Numbered from the stretch's first letter, positions 1 through 8,351 are shown. The stretch is DNA of 64,000 nt from Paenibacillus sp. W2I17 (GCF_030815985.1 NZ_JAUSXM010000001.1:6014001-6078000); one strand, 5' to 3'. Translations and numbers: made by a program. Notes: generated by a model from the letters alone, not told the origin.

Positions 1-2
1 TA

Positions 3-188
3 TACGGGGTATGCCGGGGTTCGGGGTACTCGTTTACCGCCTTGTATTATCGCGATGATCTGGGATGGAATCTGAACGATACCCACGGGATTGGCATTGT
101 GCTCTTGGCTGGCATTGAAGCGCATAAAATGAATCAGCAGCTCCGTGAGGCGCATATCGATTCTTCGGTTACAGCCGCACAGCGCTGA
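3..188 (+). CDS. C-terminal fragment of a probable GH88/GH105 unsaturated glycuronyl hydrolase
   Basis: An open frame enters from the left edge and ends at TGA 186-188, giving 61 residues. It contains YYRDDLGWNLNDTHGIGIVL followed by LAGIEAHKM. A 'YYRD...NDxHGxGxxLLAxxE' end resembles the C-terminus of GH88/GH105 enzymes (YteR/YesR-type), which hydrolyse unsaturated rhamnogalacturonan or glycuronyl disaccharides in the cytoplasm. That match is from memory of the family and the fragment has no catalytic residues. A rho-independent terminator follows 63 bases later, so this is the last gene of its transcript. The family call is tentative; the presence of a real gene end is fairly secure. Confidence 0.45.
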   Translation, partial: YGVCRGSGYSFTALYYRDDLGWNLNDTHGIGIVLLAGIEAHKMNQQLREAHIDSSVTAAQR

Positions 189-250
189 TGTTTGACGCAA
201 CGAAACGAATGTATGTGGATAGTCTTCTATAGGTAGATTACCAGCTAAAG

Positions 251-284
251 AAAGCGGCAATGCCCTCAGGCTTGCCGCTTTTAG
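251..284 (+). terminator. Rho-independent terminator after the partial glycosidase gene
   Basis: The arms AAAGCGGCAA (251-260) and TTGCCGCTTT (272-281) pair perfectly around an 11-base loop, and T residues follow. It ends the rightward gene at the window edge. Confidence 0.75.
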
Positions 285-379
285 TTTTATTCCAATCCCG
301 AATCTGATCTGCATAATAACAATATATAAATACACTTACCTTCACCCAATAATATGAATAACTCCGTTTTTAGCACGCA

Positions 380-1255
380 TTAAAATAGCTCCAGTTGCTC
401 CGGTCCTTCTTCCTGCTCTGGTTCAGTACGGTCAGGAAAAGGCTTCACTGGCTGGTCCAGCAGGTCCATCATCATCTGGGCATTCGCCGCTGCATCGCCA
501 CCGGAGTTGTTGTTGAAAATAACGTAGACATCCTTGCTTTGCTCCTGCAATTGCTCCAGATAACCTTTCCACTCCAACAGCTCTTCCTTATTGTAACGGT
601 ACAAATAACGGGTCTCGCGCCAATTGGGCGCACCATTCTGATGCCAGCCGGACACGTTGCGTCCGTGCATGCGAACCAGTGTCATCTCCGAATCCGTCGC
701 CTGTGGAACGATGGGAATGGAACCTGGACCCGCCTGAGGTTCGTCACAGACGCTGTGAATCCATCCTTGCTCTTTCAGGAACGCAAGCGTGCGCTCTCGC
801 ATGTCACCTTCATACCAGCTACGATGACGAAATTCGAGGGCACACGGAATACCTTCCATTCTCAGTTTCACTTCACGAAGCTCTTTCACGTTGTCCTTAT
901 TGCACTCAAACCAGGGCGGATATTGAAACAAGGCTGCCTGCATCTTGCCGGCTTCAATGACCGGTTCCAGTGATTCCCGAAAAGCCTTATACATCTCCGA
1001 CGTGCTGGTGAAGTAGGGCTTGCCCCGTAAATGTCCGGTCATTCCCTGATAGGCTTTGATGATAAAAGCAAAGGATTCGGGCGTCTCTGCAGCCCACCGT
1101 GCCATTCGATCCCGCGGCTGAACGGCGTAGAAGGAACTATCCACCTCCACGGTGGAGAAGTACTGTCCGTATAGACTGAGCTTGTCTTTGGCTTTGGTAC
1201 GGTTTGGATAGAGATCTTCCTGATCCCCCCATCCGGTAAGTCCGATGCGAATCAT
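380..1255 (-). CDS. DUF72 family protein (YecE-like)
   Basis: 291 residues starting MIRIGLTGWGDQEDLYP. The N-terminal 'G.xGW' strand, the 'FSTVEVDSSFYAVQP' segment and the later 'ALEFRHRSWYEGD' and 'VIFNNNSGGDAAANAQ' motifs are the hallmarks of DUF72, a TIM-barrel family of unknown function. Length is slightly above the usual 240-280 because of an acidic tail (PEQEEGPEQLELF). The ATG start is preceded by AGGAGGTG on the minus strand. The gene is monocistronic and transcribed against its right-hand neighbours. Family membership is clear. The biochemical role is unknown; an endonuclease-like or nucleic-acid role has been suggested for relatives but nothing here tests it. Confidence 0.85.
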   Translation of the reverse strand: MIRIGLTGWGDQEDLYPNRTKAKDKLSLYGQYFSTVEVDSSFYAVQPRDRMARWAAETPESFAFIIKAYQGMTGHLRGKPYFTSTSEMYKAFRESLEPVIEAGKMQAALFQYPPWFECNKDNVKELREVKLRMEGIPCALEFRHRSWYEGDMRERTLAFLKEQGWIHSVCDEPQAGPGSIPIVPQATDSEMTLVRMHGRNVSGWHQNGAPNWRETRYLYRYNKEELLEWKGYLEQLQEQSKDVYVIFNNNSGGDAAANAQMMMDLLDQPVKPFPDRTEPEQEEGPEQLELF

Positions 1256-1328
1256 AAGAACACCTCCTGTTGCTTTTTGAACAACCTCTTATAATTAACC
1301 GATTTACAGGCATATGTCTAACATTATA

Positions 1329-1578
1329 TCGTGTGAATTTTGGCTCTTCAATGTTGGAAAATTACTGGAATTTTTTTGAGTTTGCAGAATAAAGACGTTA
1401 CAATACATTAAAGCTAGGGGAAATGATCAGGCCTGTACAAAGCGTACTATAGATAGAGAGCCAGTGACCAAGTGGAGGGCGAGAATGGAGGACGGAGAAC
1501 AACTGAAAGTATTACGTGCCATTCATCGTATGCTTCGCCCGGGTGGCAGCTTTATAATTGATTTTATGAATACGGCTT
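1329..1578 (+). pseudogene. Internally deleted duplicate of the methyltransferase gene at 4211 and its upstream region
   Basis: Bases 1329-1489 repeat the sequence upstream of the intact methyltransferase gene (3890-3914 and 4086-4211), including its ribosome binding site. Bases 1486-1578 repeat codons from the middle of that gene (4560-4652) with only a base change or so. The two parts join at TGGA, which occurs at both 4208-4211 and 4560-4563 of the intact copy, so about 352 bases were lost between short direct repeats. The copy also lacks the MITE found in the other one. The reading frame is destroyed, and sequence unrelated to the methyltransferase begins at 1579. No product is expected. 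Confidence 0.88.
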
Positions 1579-1657
1579 TGATGTCCATGAATTGATAAAT
1601 TAATTTGTATAAAAGATAATATAATAATACCTTTAAATTATAAGGAGGATACTTAGA

Positions 1658-2125
1658 GTGGATCATGTTGATAACCAAATCCTTTTACACCTTCAAAATC
1701 AAGCTAGGATTTCCATGACTGAACTCGGTAGATTGGTGGGGCTATCCCAACCTGCTGTAACGGAAAGAGTCAAACGGATGGAGGAAAAGGGAATTATTCA
1801 GGAATATCGCACGATCATTTCTCCGCAAAAAACCGGAAAAAATGTTGCCGCCTATTTCCTGTTTAGTACTAGAAACTGTAATATTTTTCTCGATTTTGCT
1901 CGGTCGTCCCCCTTTGTTGTCGAGTGTCATCGTATAAGCGGAGAACACAATTTTTTAATGAAAGTCATTGCCGACTCTACATACGCACTTGAAGAGTTCG
2001 GCAATGACTGTGATAAATATGGAACGTATACGATTCTAATTGTTATGTCTTCACCCATTGATTATAAACCCATCATTCCATCTCTCGAAGAGTTGAAAAA
2101 TGAGTCTATCCACTCTTTGTTGTGA
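1658..2125 (+). CDS. Lrp/AsnC family transcriptional regulator
   Basis: 155 residues with a GTG start behind AAGGAGGAT. Residues 3-60 form the winged helix-turn-helix of Lrp/AsnC regulators (DNQILLHLQNQARISMTEL, then GLSQPAVTERVKRMEEKGII). The rest matches the AsnC ligand-binding (RAM) domain, including the 'ECHRISGEHNFLMKV' strand-turn typical of the family. Such proteins bind amino acids and control transport or metabolism genes. It converges with the MFS gene and overlaps its 3' end by 20 bases, a pairing that suggests the regulator controls this exporter (inference). The gene is visibly richer in A+T than its neighbours and lies between duplicated sequences, both hints of acquisition by transfer. 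Confidence 0.9.
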   Translation: MDHVDNQILLHLQNQARISMTELGRLVGLSQPAVTERVKRMEEKGIIQEYRTIISPQKTGKNVAAYFLFSTRNCNIFLDFARSSPFVVECHRISGEHNFLMKVIADSTYALEEFGNDCDKYGTYTILIVMSSPIDYKPIIPSLEELKNESIHSLL

Positions 2126-3311
2126 ATCCATGTTCTTTCGCTTTCCATACTACGAGTAGCGCAATGAGTACGAGAATAAGCATAACCCATGGAAATGAGA
2201 GGACATCAACTGTTACAAGAAGGGCCGCACCAATTAACCCGCCAGCGCTTACAGCCAAATTCCATGCTGTTACCAGCATAGACTGAGCCACGTCCACATT
2301 ATCACCAGAAGCTTCAGCTACAGCCGTTTGAAGCAGTGAAGCGGCTCCGCCAAAAGTCAGCCCCCACAATGCAGCAGCCAAAAAGATCCCTACTGGCTGA
2401 CTGCTACTTATCCCAAACATCATAGATGCTAGGGCAAAACCCGCAAGGCTGCATAGTATCAATGGACGAAGCATGCGGTCAATCCATATTCCTGTAATCC
2501 AGAGCCCCACAACCGATGCAATACCAAAAACAAATAGTATAATGTCAACACGTTGACCAAGCCCAACTTGAGCGAGGTAAGGCGTAATATATGTGTATAG
2601 AATATTGTGAGCTAGTACCCATATTAGTACGACAAACAAGATAGGGCGAATCCCCGGTTTAACGAAAACTTTATGAAGGGGAAGTCTCTTATTCGTTGAT
2701 TGACCAGCAAAGTCTGGAACTTTTAAGAGTATCCAGACGATTAACAAGACAGTAAACACTGACATGATTCCAAAAACTGTACGCCAGCCTACAAGATTAC
2801 CGAGTATTGTTCCTGCGGGGACACCAAGCGCCATAGCCAAAGGTGTACCTATTCCTGCTACCGCCATAGCTCGACCTTTGAGCGAATCAGGTACCATGCG
2901 GCTAGCATAACCTGCTAACATTCCCCACAAAACACCTCCGGCTGCACCTGCCAAGAATCGGGCAATAAGAGTTATTGTGTAACTGGAAGATAGAGCTGTA
3001 ACACTGTTAAACAAGAAAAAACAAATCAAGCTTAGCAACAACAGTGGCCGCCTCCGCCAACCGCGTGTAGCTGTAGTTAGGGGAATTGCTGCCAAGACAG
3101 AGCCAAGGGCATACAACGTTATGAATTGCCCAGCTAATGCCTCTGAGATTCCAAGTCCTTCGCTTATCTGTGGCAATAAACCAGCCGGAATGATTTCAGT
3201 TAAGAGACTTATAAATCCAGCTAAGGCAAGCGGAATTAGCCCTACCCATGGGAGGCGGACAGAAGATGCAGCATCCGCAGTGTTACTATGTGTGGTTTTA
3301 AGTTTTTTCAA
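2106..3311 (-). CDS. MFS transporter, DHA1 (AraJ/NepI-like) family
   Basis: About 401 residues with 12 predicted membrane segments. I place the start at the TTG at 3311-3309 (MKKLKTTHSN), because AGGAGAGGG lies just upstream; a longer open frame to 3395 has no ribosome binding site. Motif A of the drug:H+ antiporter-1 class is recognisable in loop 2-3 as 'LTTATRGWRRRPLLLLS', and motif C-like 'GIGTPLAMALGVPAGTILG' lies in helix 5. Relatives export sugars, purine nucleosides or drugs; substrate cannot be read from sequence. It is convergent with the Lrp-type gene at 1658, its probable regulator. Base composition is A+T-rich compared with the flanking genes. Confidence 0.85.
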   Translation of the reverse strand: MKKLKTTHSNTADAASSVRLPWVGLIPLALAGFISLLTEIIPAGLLPQISEGLGISEALAGQFITLYALGSVLAAIPLTTATRGWRRRPLLLLSLICFFLFNSVTALSSSYTITLIARFLAGAAGGVLWGMLAGYASRMVPDSLKGRAMAVAGIGTPLAMALGVPAGTILGNLVGWRTVFGIMSVFTVLLIVWILLKVPDFAGQSTNKRLPLHKVFVKPGIRPILFVVLIWVLAHNILYTYITPYLAQVGLGQRVDIILFVFGIASVVGLWITGIWIDRMLRPLILCSLAGFALASMMFGISSSQPVGIFLAAALWGLTFGGAASLLQTAVAEASGDNVDVAQSMLVTAWNLAVSAGGLIGAALLVTVDVLSFPWVMLILVLIALLVVWKAKEHGFTTKSG

Positions 3312-3889
3312 TTTATGCCCTCTCCTTTTGAAAATCTTGTACTTACAAAAATATTGCTCAATTGGCATATATAAGCTTATCAAATCAAATAGCAACCTTA
3401 CATAATCGAATTAAAGTAAATGTATTTTTAAACCTATATATTATATTTAGAATGAGGATATTTCCTTTGATTTTAATGTAAGCGTTGTTGCCACTTAAAA
3501 ATTCATGAATCAGATCCATAACAGATTAACTGTTACAGACAATATTTGAGACTTATAAATAGATACCTCTACAGATTATGTTAAACAACCTCTCTAAGAA
3601 GGGAAAAACTTCTATTCCTCGAATTTTTTTGATTATGTATTTAAAATTAATGAACAGAATACGATTCAAAAATAAGCTATAAGTTAACTGAAATAAAGAT
3701 AGGAAAAGAAGGTAGTCCAGAATAAAATTCTGGCTACCTTCTTTATTCAAACGGTTCTTTCTATTAAAGCTGGGTTTTTATTAACGTTGATTTGTGTAAA
3801 TATTATTCATTTATGTACATGTTTTAAGTGCTCAAGGTTAATTATGTACATTTTAATAATGTTGTACATTCAATAAACAGAGTATTCCC
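3312..3889. other. A+T-rich intergenic stretch with a strong hairpin
   Basis: No convincing gene. A 65-codon open frame on the minus strand (3553-3750) has no ribosome binding site and low complexity. The only clear structure is the inverted repeat at 3705-3744, annotated separately. The composition matches the Lrp/MFS cassette, so this stretch probably arrived with it. Confidence 0.55.
3705..3744. terminator. Long hairpin, possible bidirectional terminator
   Basis: AAAGAAGGTAGTCCAGAA (3705-3722) pairs with TTCTGGCTACCTTCTTT (3728-3744) around TAAAA with one bulged base. A-rich and T-rich ends would let it act in either direction. No gene clearly ends here, so it may be a relic. Confidence 0.5.
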
Positions 3890-4211
3890 TCGTGTGCATT
3901 TTGGCTCTTCAATGTAGGACGTGTCTCAAAACTCACTGAAGTACCTCTTTTACCGCCTTTTCGCCCCCTGCTGCGTCACTTTCCCTTGACGTGCCCCGGC
4001 ACGCCGGCGGATAACTTTCTGGCTTGGAACGAAAATTTGGCAAAATCCGCTTCCTTCAGAGTTTTTAGACACACCCTAGATGATCTACTGGAATTTTTTG
4101 AGTTTGCAGAATAAAGACGTTACAATACATTAAAGCTAGGGGAAATGATCAGGCCTGTACAAAGCGTACTACAGATAGAGAGCCAGTGACCAAGTGGAGG
4201 GCGAGAATGGA
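3890..4211 (+). repeat. Second copy of the duplicated upstream region (carries the MITE)
   Basis: The segments 3890-3914 and 4086-4211 are nearly identical to 1329-1353 and 1363-1489. The shared sequence contains GGAATTTTTTGAGTTTGCAG, a long unit upstream of the methyltransferase start and that gene's ribosome binding site. The two copies stand in direct orientation about 2.6 kb apart with the Lrp/MFS cassette between them. Promoter function is plausible but unproven. Confidence 0.85.
3917..4076. mobile_element. 160-bp MITE-like element with TA target duplication
   Basis: The ends are imperfect inverted repeats: GGACGTGTCTCAAAACTC at the left, and GGGTGTGTCTAAAAACTC reading inward from the right. 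TA flanks both ends (3915-3916 and 4077-4078), as expected for Tc1/mariner or IS630-type transposition. The duplicate region at 1329 lacks this insert, providing an empty-site comparison. There is no coding capacity, so movement would need a transposase in trans. The interior is notably G+C-rich (CCCCGGCACGCCGGCGG). Confidence 0.72.
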
Positions 4212-4954
4212 TGACGGAATGGTATGAAAAGAGTTTTGGAGAAGATTATCTGCTCGTATACAAGCACCGGGATGTGCAGGGTGCCTATCAGGAAGTACAT
4301 AAAATGATCAATTGGTTGAAGCTTGAGCCTAACTCTGAAGTATTGGATCTATGCTGCGGTATGGGACGGCACTCATTGGCACTTGCTGATGCGGGATTAC
4401 GAGTGACCGGAGTTGATCTGTCCGATGTGCTTCTACGTGAAGCGCGCCTAATGGACACCGAACACCGAGTATCGTGGTGTCATGCAGACATGCGTGAACT
4501 GCCGTTGAAAGGTGGCTTTGACGCTGTAGTTAATCTGTTCACATCGTTTGGTTATTTCCTGGAGGACGGAGAACAACTGAAAGTATTACATGCCATTCAT
4601 CGTATGCTTCGCCCGGGTGGCAGCTTTATAATTGATTTTATGAATACGGCTTATGTGACTCGGCATCTGGTGCCACACTCCGTCCGAGAGGATGAGGGGC
4701 AGCGGATTGAGGAGTATCGCAAGATTGAGGATGGATTTGTGCAAAAGGAGATTCGCATTACGGATACCGCATCCGGACATGAACCGCGGGTATATCAGGA
4801 GCGTGTGAAGTTGTACACACGGGATCAACTGAGTCAGATGTTAAGTGCCGCCGGACTCCGGGTAGATCAGGTACATGGCGGCTATGACGAAGAGAAATAT
4901 GACGAGCAGACTTCTCCACGCATGATTTTTGTGGGTCGTCGTCCTGTCGAGTGA
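4211..4954 (+). CDS. Class I SAM-dependent methyltransferase
   Basis: 247 residues starting ATG 4211 with GGAGGG eight bases upstream. Motif I is VLDLCCGMGRHSLALADAG (residues ~45-63), followed by the acidic motif II GVDLSD and the motif 'HADMRELPLKGGFDAVVNLF', all standard for Rossmann-fold methyltransferases of the Methyltransf_25 type. The motif IV/post-I region 'LRPGGSFIIDFMN' follows. The substrate is unknown. The gene runs into the metallo-beta-lactamase gene 27 bases downstream and probably shares its transcript. Part of it (4560-4652) and its 5' region are duplicated as a broken copy at 1329. Confidence 0.88.
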   Translation: MTEWYEKSFGEDYLLVYKHRDVQGAYQEVHKMINWLKLEPNSEVLDLCCGMGRHSLALADAGLRVTGVDLSDVLLREARLMDTEHRVSWCHADMRELPLKGGFDAVVNLFTSFGYFLEDGEQLKVLHAIHRMLRPGGSFIIDFMNTAYVTRHLVPHSVREDEGQRIEEYRKIEDGFVQKEIRITDTASGHEPRVYQERVKLYTRDQLSQMLSAAGLRVDQVHGGYDEEKYDEQTSPRMIFVGRRPVE

Positions 4955-4981
4955 ACAGAGACAGTCTGGAAGGGGGATAAC

Positions 4982-5965
4982 ATGAAGCGAACAGAAGAGA
5001 TGCCCATGACAGAGGGCATACACCGGGTTAAGATCAGCATGTCGTTTCCCTTACGATGGGTGAACAGTTATGTGTTATCAGAACCGGATGGAAAGATAAC
5101 CATTATAGATCCGGGACCGCGTAATTCGGAAACAGAACAGGAGTGGAGTGAAGCACTGGCAGATCTTGGCCGGACCTTTAGCGATATTCGTCAAATTGTA
5201 CTCACCCACCATCACCCCGATCATCTTGGGTTGTCGGGTTGGATGCAACAGATGATGGGGGCACCCGTTCGAATGTCCACACGCTCCCGCCAAGAGGCCG
5301 ATTATATGTGGGGACCAGATTCACGCATTAATACAAAATTACCTGATTTTTATGGTCGTCATGGTATGCCGGAAGACAAGACTGAGCAGATACATGAACA
5401 TATGAAGGCATTTACTTCGCAGATCACGCCACTTCCAAATGTGACACCCATTGAAGATGGCGAGTGGCTCGATATGGGCGGGAGACGTTGGGTTGCTGTG
5501 GAGACGGGTGGACATGCCCCAGGCCATTTATCCTTTTATGCGCCGGAGTCCATGGAGATTCTGTGCGGAGATGCAGTTTTGCCACAGATTTCACCAAATA
5601 TCAGTCTGCAACCCGGCAGTGACCCTCAGCCATTATTGTCTTATATGGAAGGATTGCAACGTCTCGGGGAGCTGAACGTCAAGCAGGCGTATCCGGGGCA
5701 TCGGAATCCTTTTGCCCAGTTCACCGAACGGACAGTTCAATTGCTGGCTCATCACGAGGAACGTCTTCAGAAGATGACGGAGCGAATTCAGGAGTCACCG
5801 GCGAATGCTTATGACATCTGTGTGCACATGTTTGGGAATCGGCTGGGTACCCATCAACTGCGGTTTGCCATGAGTGAGACGTTAGCCCATTTGCAGGAGT
5901 TAATTCGACGCGAAGTAGTGAAGCAAGAGCAACAACCGGATGGCGCGTTCTATTTTCGATTTTAA
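4982..5965 (+). CDS. Metallo-beta-lactamase fold hydrolase
   Basis: 327 residues; ATG preceded by AAGGGGG. The zinc-binding signature is LTHHHPDHLG (residues ~75-84), followed by a second histidine in 'ETGGHAPGHLSFY', an aspartate in 'LCGDAVLP' and a C-terminal histidine in 'YPGHRNP'. That is a complete HxHxDH...H...D...H set. A C-terminal helical extension (residues ~240-327) resembles the winged-helix-like tail of the LACTB2/GloB-like group. Substrates in this group range from thioesters to RNA, so the activity is not predictable. It follows the methyltransferase gene closely and is followed by a terminator, suggesting a two-gene operon. Confidence 0.88.
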   Translation: MKRTEEMPMTEGIHRVKISMSFPLRWVNSYVLSEPDGKITIIDPGPRNSETEQEWSEALADLGRTFSDIRQIVLTHHHPDHLGLSGWMQQMMGAPVRMSTRSRQEADYMWGPDSRINTKLPDFYGRHGMPEDKTEQIHEHMKAFTSQITPLPNVTPIEDGEWLDMGGRRWVAVETGGHAPGHLSFYAPESMEILCGDAVLPQISPNISLQPGSDPQPLLSYMEGLQRLGELNVKQAYPGHRNPFAQFTERTVQLLAHHEERLQKMTERIQESPANAYDICVHMFGNRLGTHQLRFAMSETLAHLQELIRREVVKQEQQPDGAFYFRF

Positions 5966-6014
5966 CGGAATGATGATATCGATATGAAATGATAATACGA
6001 TCTTATATAGAGGC

Positions 6015-6049
6015 TCGGGACAGGAAATTCACCTGTTCGGGGTCTTTTT
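6015..6049 (+). terminator. Probable rho-independent terminator
   Basis: CGGGACAGG and CCTGTTCGG pair around AAATTCA with one mismatch, and GTCTTTTT follows. It separates the metallo-hydrolase gene from the next cassette. Confidence 0.55.
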
Positions 6050-6138
6050 AGCCTTTCTTAACGGTTCATTCATCTATTTTTAAGCCAGCGCGCCTATGAT
6101 ACATCTATGAACTTCGCTAAAGAAAGCAGGGAAGAGCG

Positions 6139-6555
6139 ATGACCAGAAGAAAACGGAATCAATGGAGAAAATGGCAAGCTTCAGCGGCAGCAACGTTGAC
6201 TGTGGCTGCACTCTTTCAATATGTAAGAACTTCGGATGCCTTTGATGTGGCCTATGCAGCAGCGAATGGCACAGATACAAGTGTTACTGCTTCAAGCCAA
6301 GTGGATACGCATGATGATGTGATGGATGAATGGATCAACAGTACAACGGACAGCAACAACTGGAACACGCAGGACAATGACAATGATGATAGTCAATATA
6401 ATGGAACATCTGATAGCACACAAGCAGCTCAGCCAGATCAGAGCGTGAGTAACAAGGATAATTATTCAGATTCTCAGCGTTTTGGACAAAATAACCAAAG
6501 TACAGACTCCGGATACAGCAGTGGCAGCTATCAGTCACGTACAGGTGCATCATGA
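6139..6555 (+). CDS. Small secreted Ser/Asn/Asp-rich protein of unknown function, coupled to apbE
   Basis: 138 residues. The N-terminus is strongly basic (MTRRKRNQWRKW), then hydrophobic (ASAAATLTVAALF), then AYA-AA, a plausible signal peptidase site near residue 45. The mature part is low-complexity and rich in Ser, Asn, Asp and Gln, with no domain I recognise. It ends with the residues QSRTGAS. The stop codon overlaps the apbE start (ATGA), so the two are translationally coupled. The T-G-A-S end resembles the core of flavinylation targets (D-x-x-S/T-G-A-S/T), although the aspartate is replaced by Gln. A role as FMN carrier is therefore a hypothesis only. Confidence 0.6.
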   Translation: MTRRKRNQWRKWQASAAATLTVAALFQYVRTSDAFDVAYAAANGTDTSVTASSQVDTHDDVMDEWINSTTDSNNWNTQDNDNDDSQYNGTSDSTQAAQPDQSVSNKDNYSDSQRFGQNNQSTDSGYSSGSYQSRTGAS

Positions 6556-7595
6556 GCCGCACAGAGCAAGTTGCTCGTCCGCTCCGATTTCAATTCCGTG
6601 CGATGAACACGGATGTTGAAGTGCAACTGTCCGCTGGGCGGGAAGAAGCTGAACATGCAGCAACCGTGGTGAAGAATTGGTTTGAGACGCAGGAGCAGCG
6701 CTTCAGCCGATTTGTGGCAGACAGTGAACTGAATCGTCTGAATGGTTCGACCGGATGGATGCCCATCTCCGCTGCGATGGATGAAGTTTTGAGTCTAGCC
6801 TATGGATATATTGGACTGACTGAAGGGATTTTTCAACCGGGTATCTCGCAGGCTCTTCAGGCTTCGGGATATGATCTAAGCTTCGAGAAGGTGCAGCAAC
6901 GACAATTGCAACGTCCATTAATTGAACGCATATTGCGAACGAGAACACCTGAATCATCAGGCGGGATGGAAGATCGATATGACCACAGCCGTCCGAGCTG
7001 GATTCAGCGGGAAGGTAGTCGGATGGTTCATCTGGACCCCGGAGCTGAGTTGGACCTGGGAGGCATTGTTAAGGGCTGGGCAGTGGAGCGTATCGCAGAC
7101 TGGTTGCAGCGAACATTGCATATTCCAGCGGGTCTGATTAACGCGGGTGGAGATATCCAAGTATGGGGCACATCAGACCATCCCCAGTGGACCTTGGAAG
7201 TAGCAGATCCTTTGCATGATCAGGAGAATGTGTCAGGTGTGGTTCGTTTACAGCGAGGAGCTGTTGCCACTTCGGGTATTTCCCGCAGACAATGGCAGAA
7301 TACGGATGGAAGCTGTGCACACCACCTCATTGACCCCCGGACGATGGAGTCGGCAGATACGGACGTATTGCAGTGTACCGTTATGGGACAGCATGCTTCG
7401 CAATGCGAGATCATTGCCAAGACGGTATGCATTCTGGGAAGTGCCGAAGCCGTGGGCTGGTTAAACCGACATTACGATCGGCATGACGTCCTGTGGATGA
7501 CAAGGGAAGGGATTACTTATTTTAGAGGGAATACGGATACGCTTGCTGAGCACTGGCTCGGTTTTGATCCGGATCATCGCTTCAGTCTGATATAA
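6552..7595 (+). CDS. apbE: FAD:protein FMN transferase (ApbE family)
   Basis: 347 residues. ApbE enzymes move FMN from FAD onto a Ser/Thr of a partner protein, using Mg2+. Family motifs visible are FRAMNTDVEV near the N-terminus, AELDLGGIVKGWAVERI (~residues 160-176), INAGGDIQVWG (~195) and ATSGISRRQW followed by HHLIDPRT (~235-260). I see no signal peptide or lipobox, which is unusual because many ApbE proteins act outside the membrane. The gene overlaps the stop of the small secreted protein gene and is followed 36 bases later by a ferric-reductase-like membrane protein, the layout of an extracytosolic electron-transfer module. Confidence 0.9.
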   Translation: MSRTEQVARPLRFQFRAMNTDVEVQLSAGREEAEHAATVVKNWFETQEQRFSRFVADSELNRLNGSTGWMPISAAMDEVLSLAYGYIGLTEGIFQPGISQALQASGYDLSFEKVQQRQLQRPLIERILRTRTPESSGGMEDRYDHSRPSWIQREGSRMVHLDPGAELDLGGIVKGWAVERIADWLQRTLHIPAGLINAGGDIQVWGTSDHPQWTLEVADPLHDQENVSGVVRLQRGAVATSGISRRQWQNTDGSCAHHLIDPRTMESADTDVLQCTVMGQHASQCEIIAKTVCILGSAEAVGWLNRHYDRHDVLWMTREGITYFRGNTDTLAEHWLGFDPDHRFSLI

Positions 7596-7631
7596 ACGAG
7601 GACAAGTCTAACAGATATGGGGGAGCCGGTT

Positions 7632-8285
7632 ATGGCACAATGGATTGTAGATTACCTGCCGACGTGGAATATCATTCGAATTAGTGGGATAGCTGCTTAT
7701 GTACTGCTCTTTGCTGGTGTGTTTCTGGGCATTGCGCAAGGGATGCCTATGGCCAAAGGTAAACCAAAAGCAGCCATGTTCAAATGGCATACTCGAACGA
7801 CCTGGCTCGCCTTCGGACTTGGACTCGTGCACGCATTAACGTTATATATTGATCACTATAGCCCGTTTACCTGGGGAGAACTTCTGATTCCTTTTACAGC
7901 TTCCGTGCATCCGATCGGCAGTGGTCTGGGAACGTTAGCCTTCTACGGATTAGTGATTGTCCTGTTATCCAGTGATCTGCGGAACAAGCTGGGCCGTAAA
8001 TGGTGGTTCATGTTCCACCTGTTGTCCTATCCGGTGTTCATTGGTCTGCTGGTTCACGGCATGGTTACCGGAACGGATTCTGGCAATATCATCATGCGGA
8101 TGATGTATGTATTTACCGGACTCAGCATCGTTGGAATCACTGTGCTGCGTGGCATGTTGCGAGAACGCAAAGGCCCGGAAATCACGATTGGACCGAAACG
8201 GGCAACATCTGGTTCACCTTCCGAGCAGAATTGGGTTGAAGGTTTTGGTTTGGTGGGAACGGTACGACCTAAACATCTGAAATAA
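7632..8285 (+). CDS. Ferric-reductase-like transmembrane protein (cytochrome b family)
   Basis: About 217 residues from ATG 7632, chosen because GGGGGAG lies eight bases upstream; an in-frame ATG at 7617 lacks such a site. There are five to six hydrophobic helices. Histidines in 'KWHTRTTWLAFGLGLVHAL' and in 'MFHLLSYPVFIGLLVHGM' sit at the spacing of haem ligands in the ferric reductase/YedZ/NOX membrane domain. It probably carries electrons from the cytoplasmic side across the membrane. With apbE upstream it suggests a flavinylated redox partner outside the cell. A strong terminator follows. Confidence 0.8.
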   Translation: MAQWIVDYLPTWNIIRISGIAAYVLLFAGVFLGIAQGMPMAKGKPKAAMFKWHTRTTWLAFGLGLVHALTLYIDHYSPFTWGELLIPFTASVHPIGSGLGTLAFYGLVIVLLSSDLRNKLGRKWWFMFHLLSYPVFIGLLVHGMVTGTDSGNIIMRMMYVFTGLSIVGITVLRGMLRERKGPEITIGPKRATSGSPSEQNWVEGFGLVGTVRPKHLK

Positions 8286-8327
8286 TAACATGTGGATTAT
8301 CCAATATGTTCGTTACACATGCAAAAG

Positions 8328-8351
8328 AAGCGGCCATCAGGCCGCTTTTTT
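8328..8351. terminator. Rho-independent terminator between convergent genes
   Basis: AAGCGGCC (8328-8335) and GGCCGCTT (8340-8347) form a perfect stem with an ATCA loop, then T residues. It ends the apbE cassette, and its A-rich left side could also serve the convergent yutG-like gene. Confidence 0.85.

Noticed and set aside
3553-3750. 65-codon minus-strand frame in the A+T-rich gap
   Set aside because: No ribosome binding site, biased composition, and it runs through the 3705-3744 hairpin.
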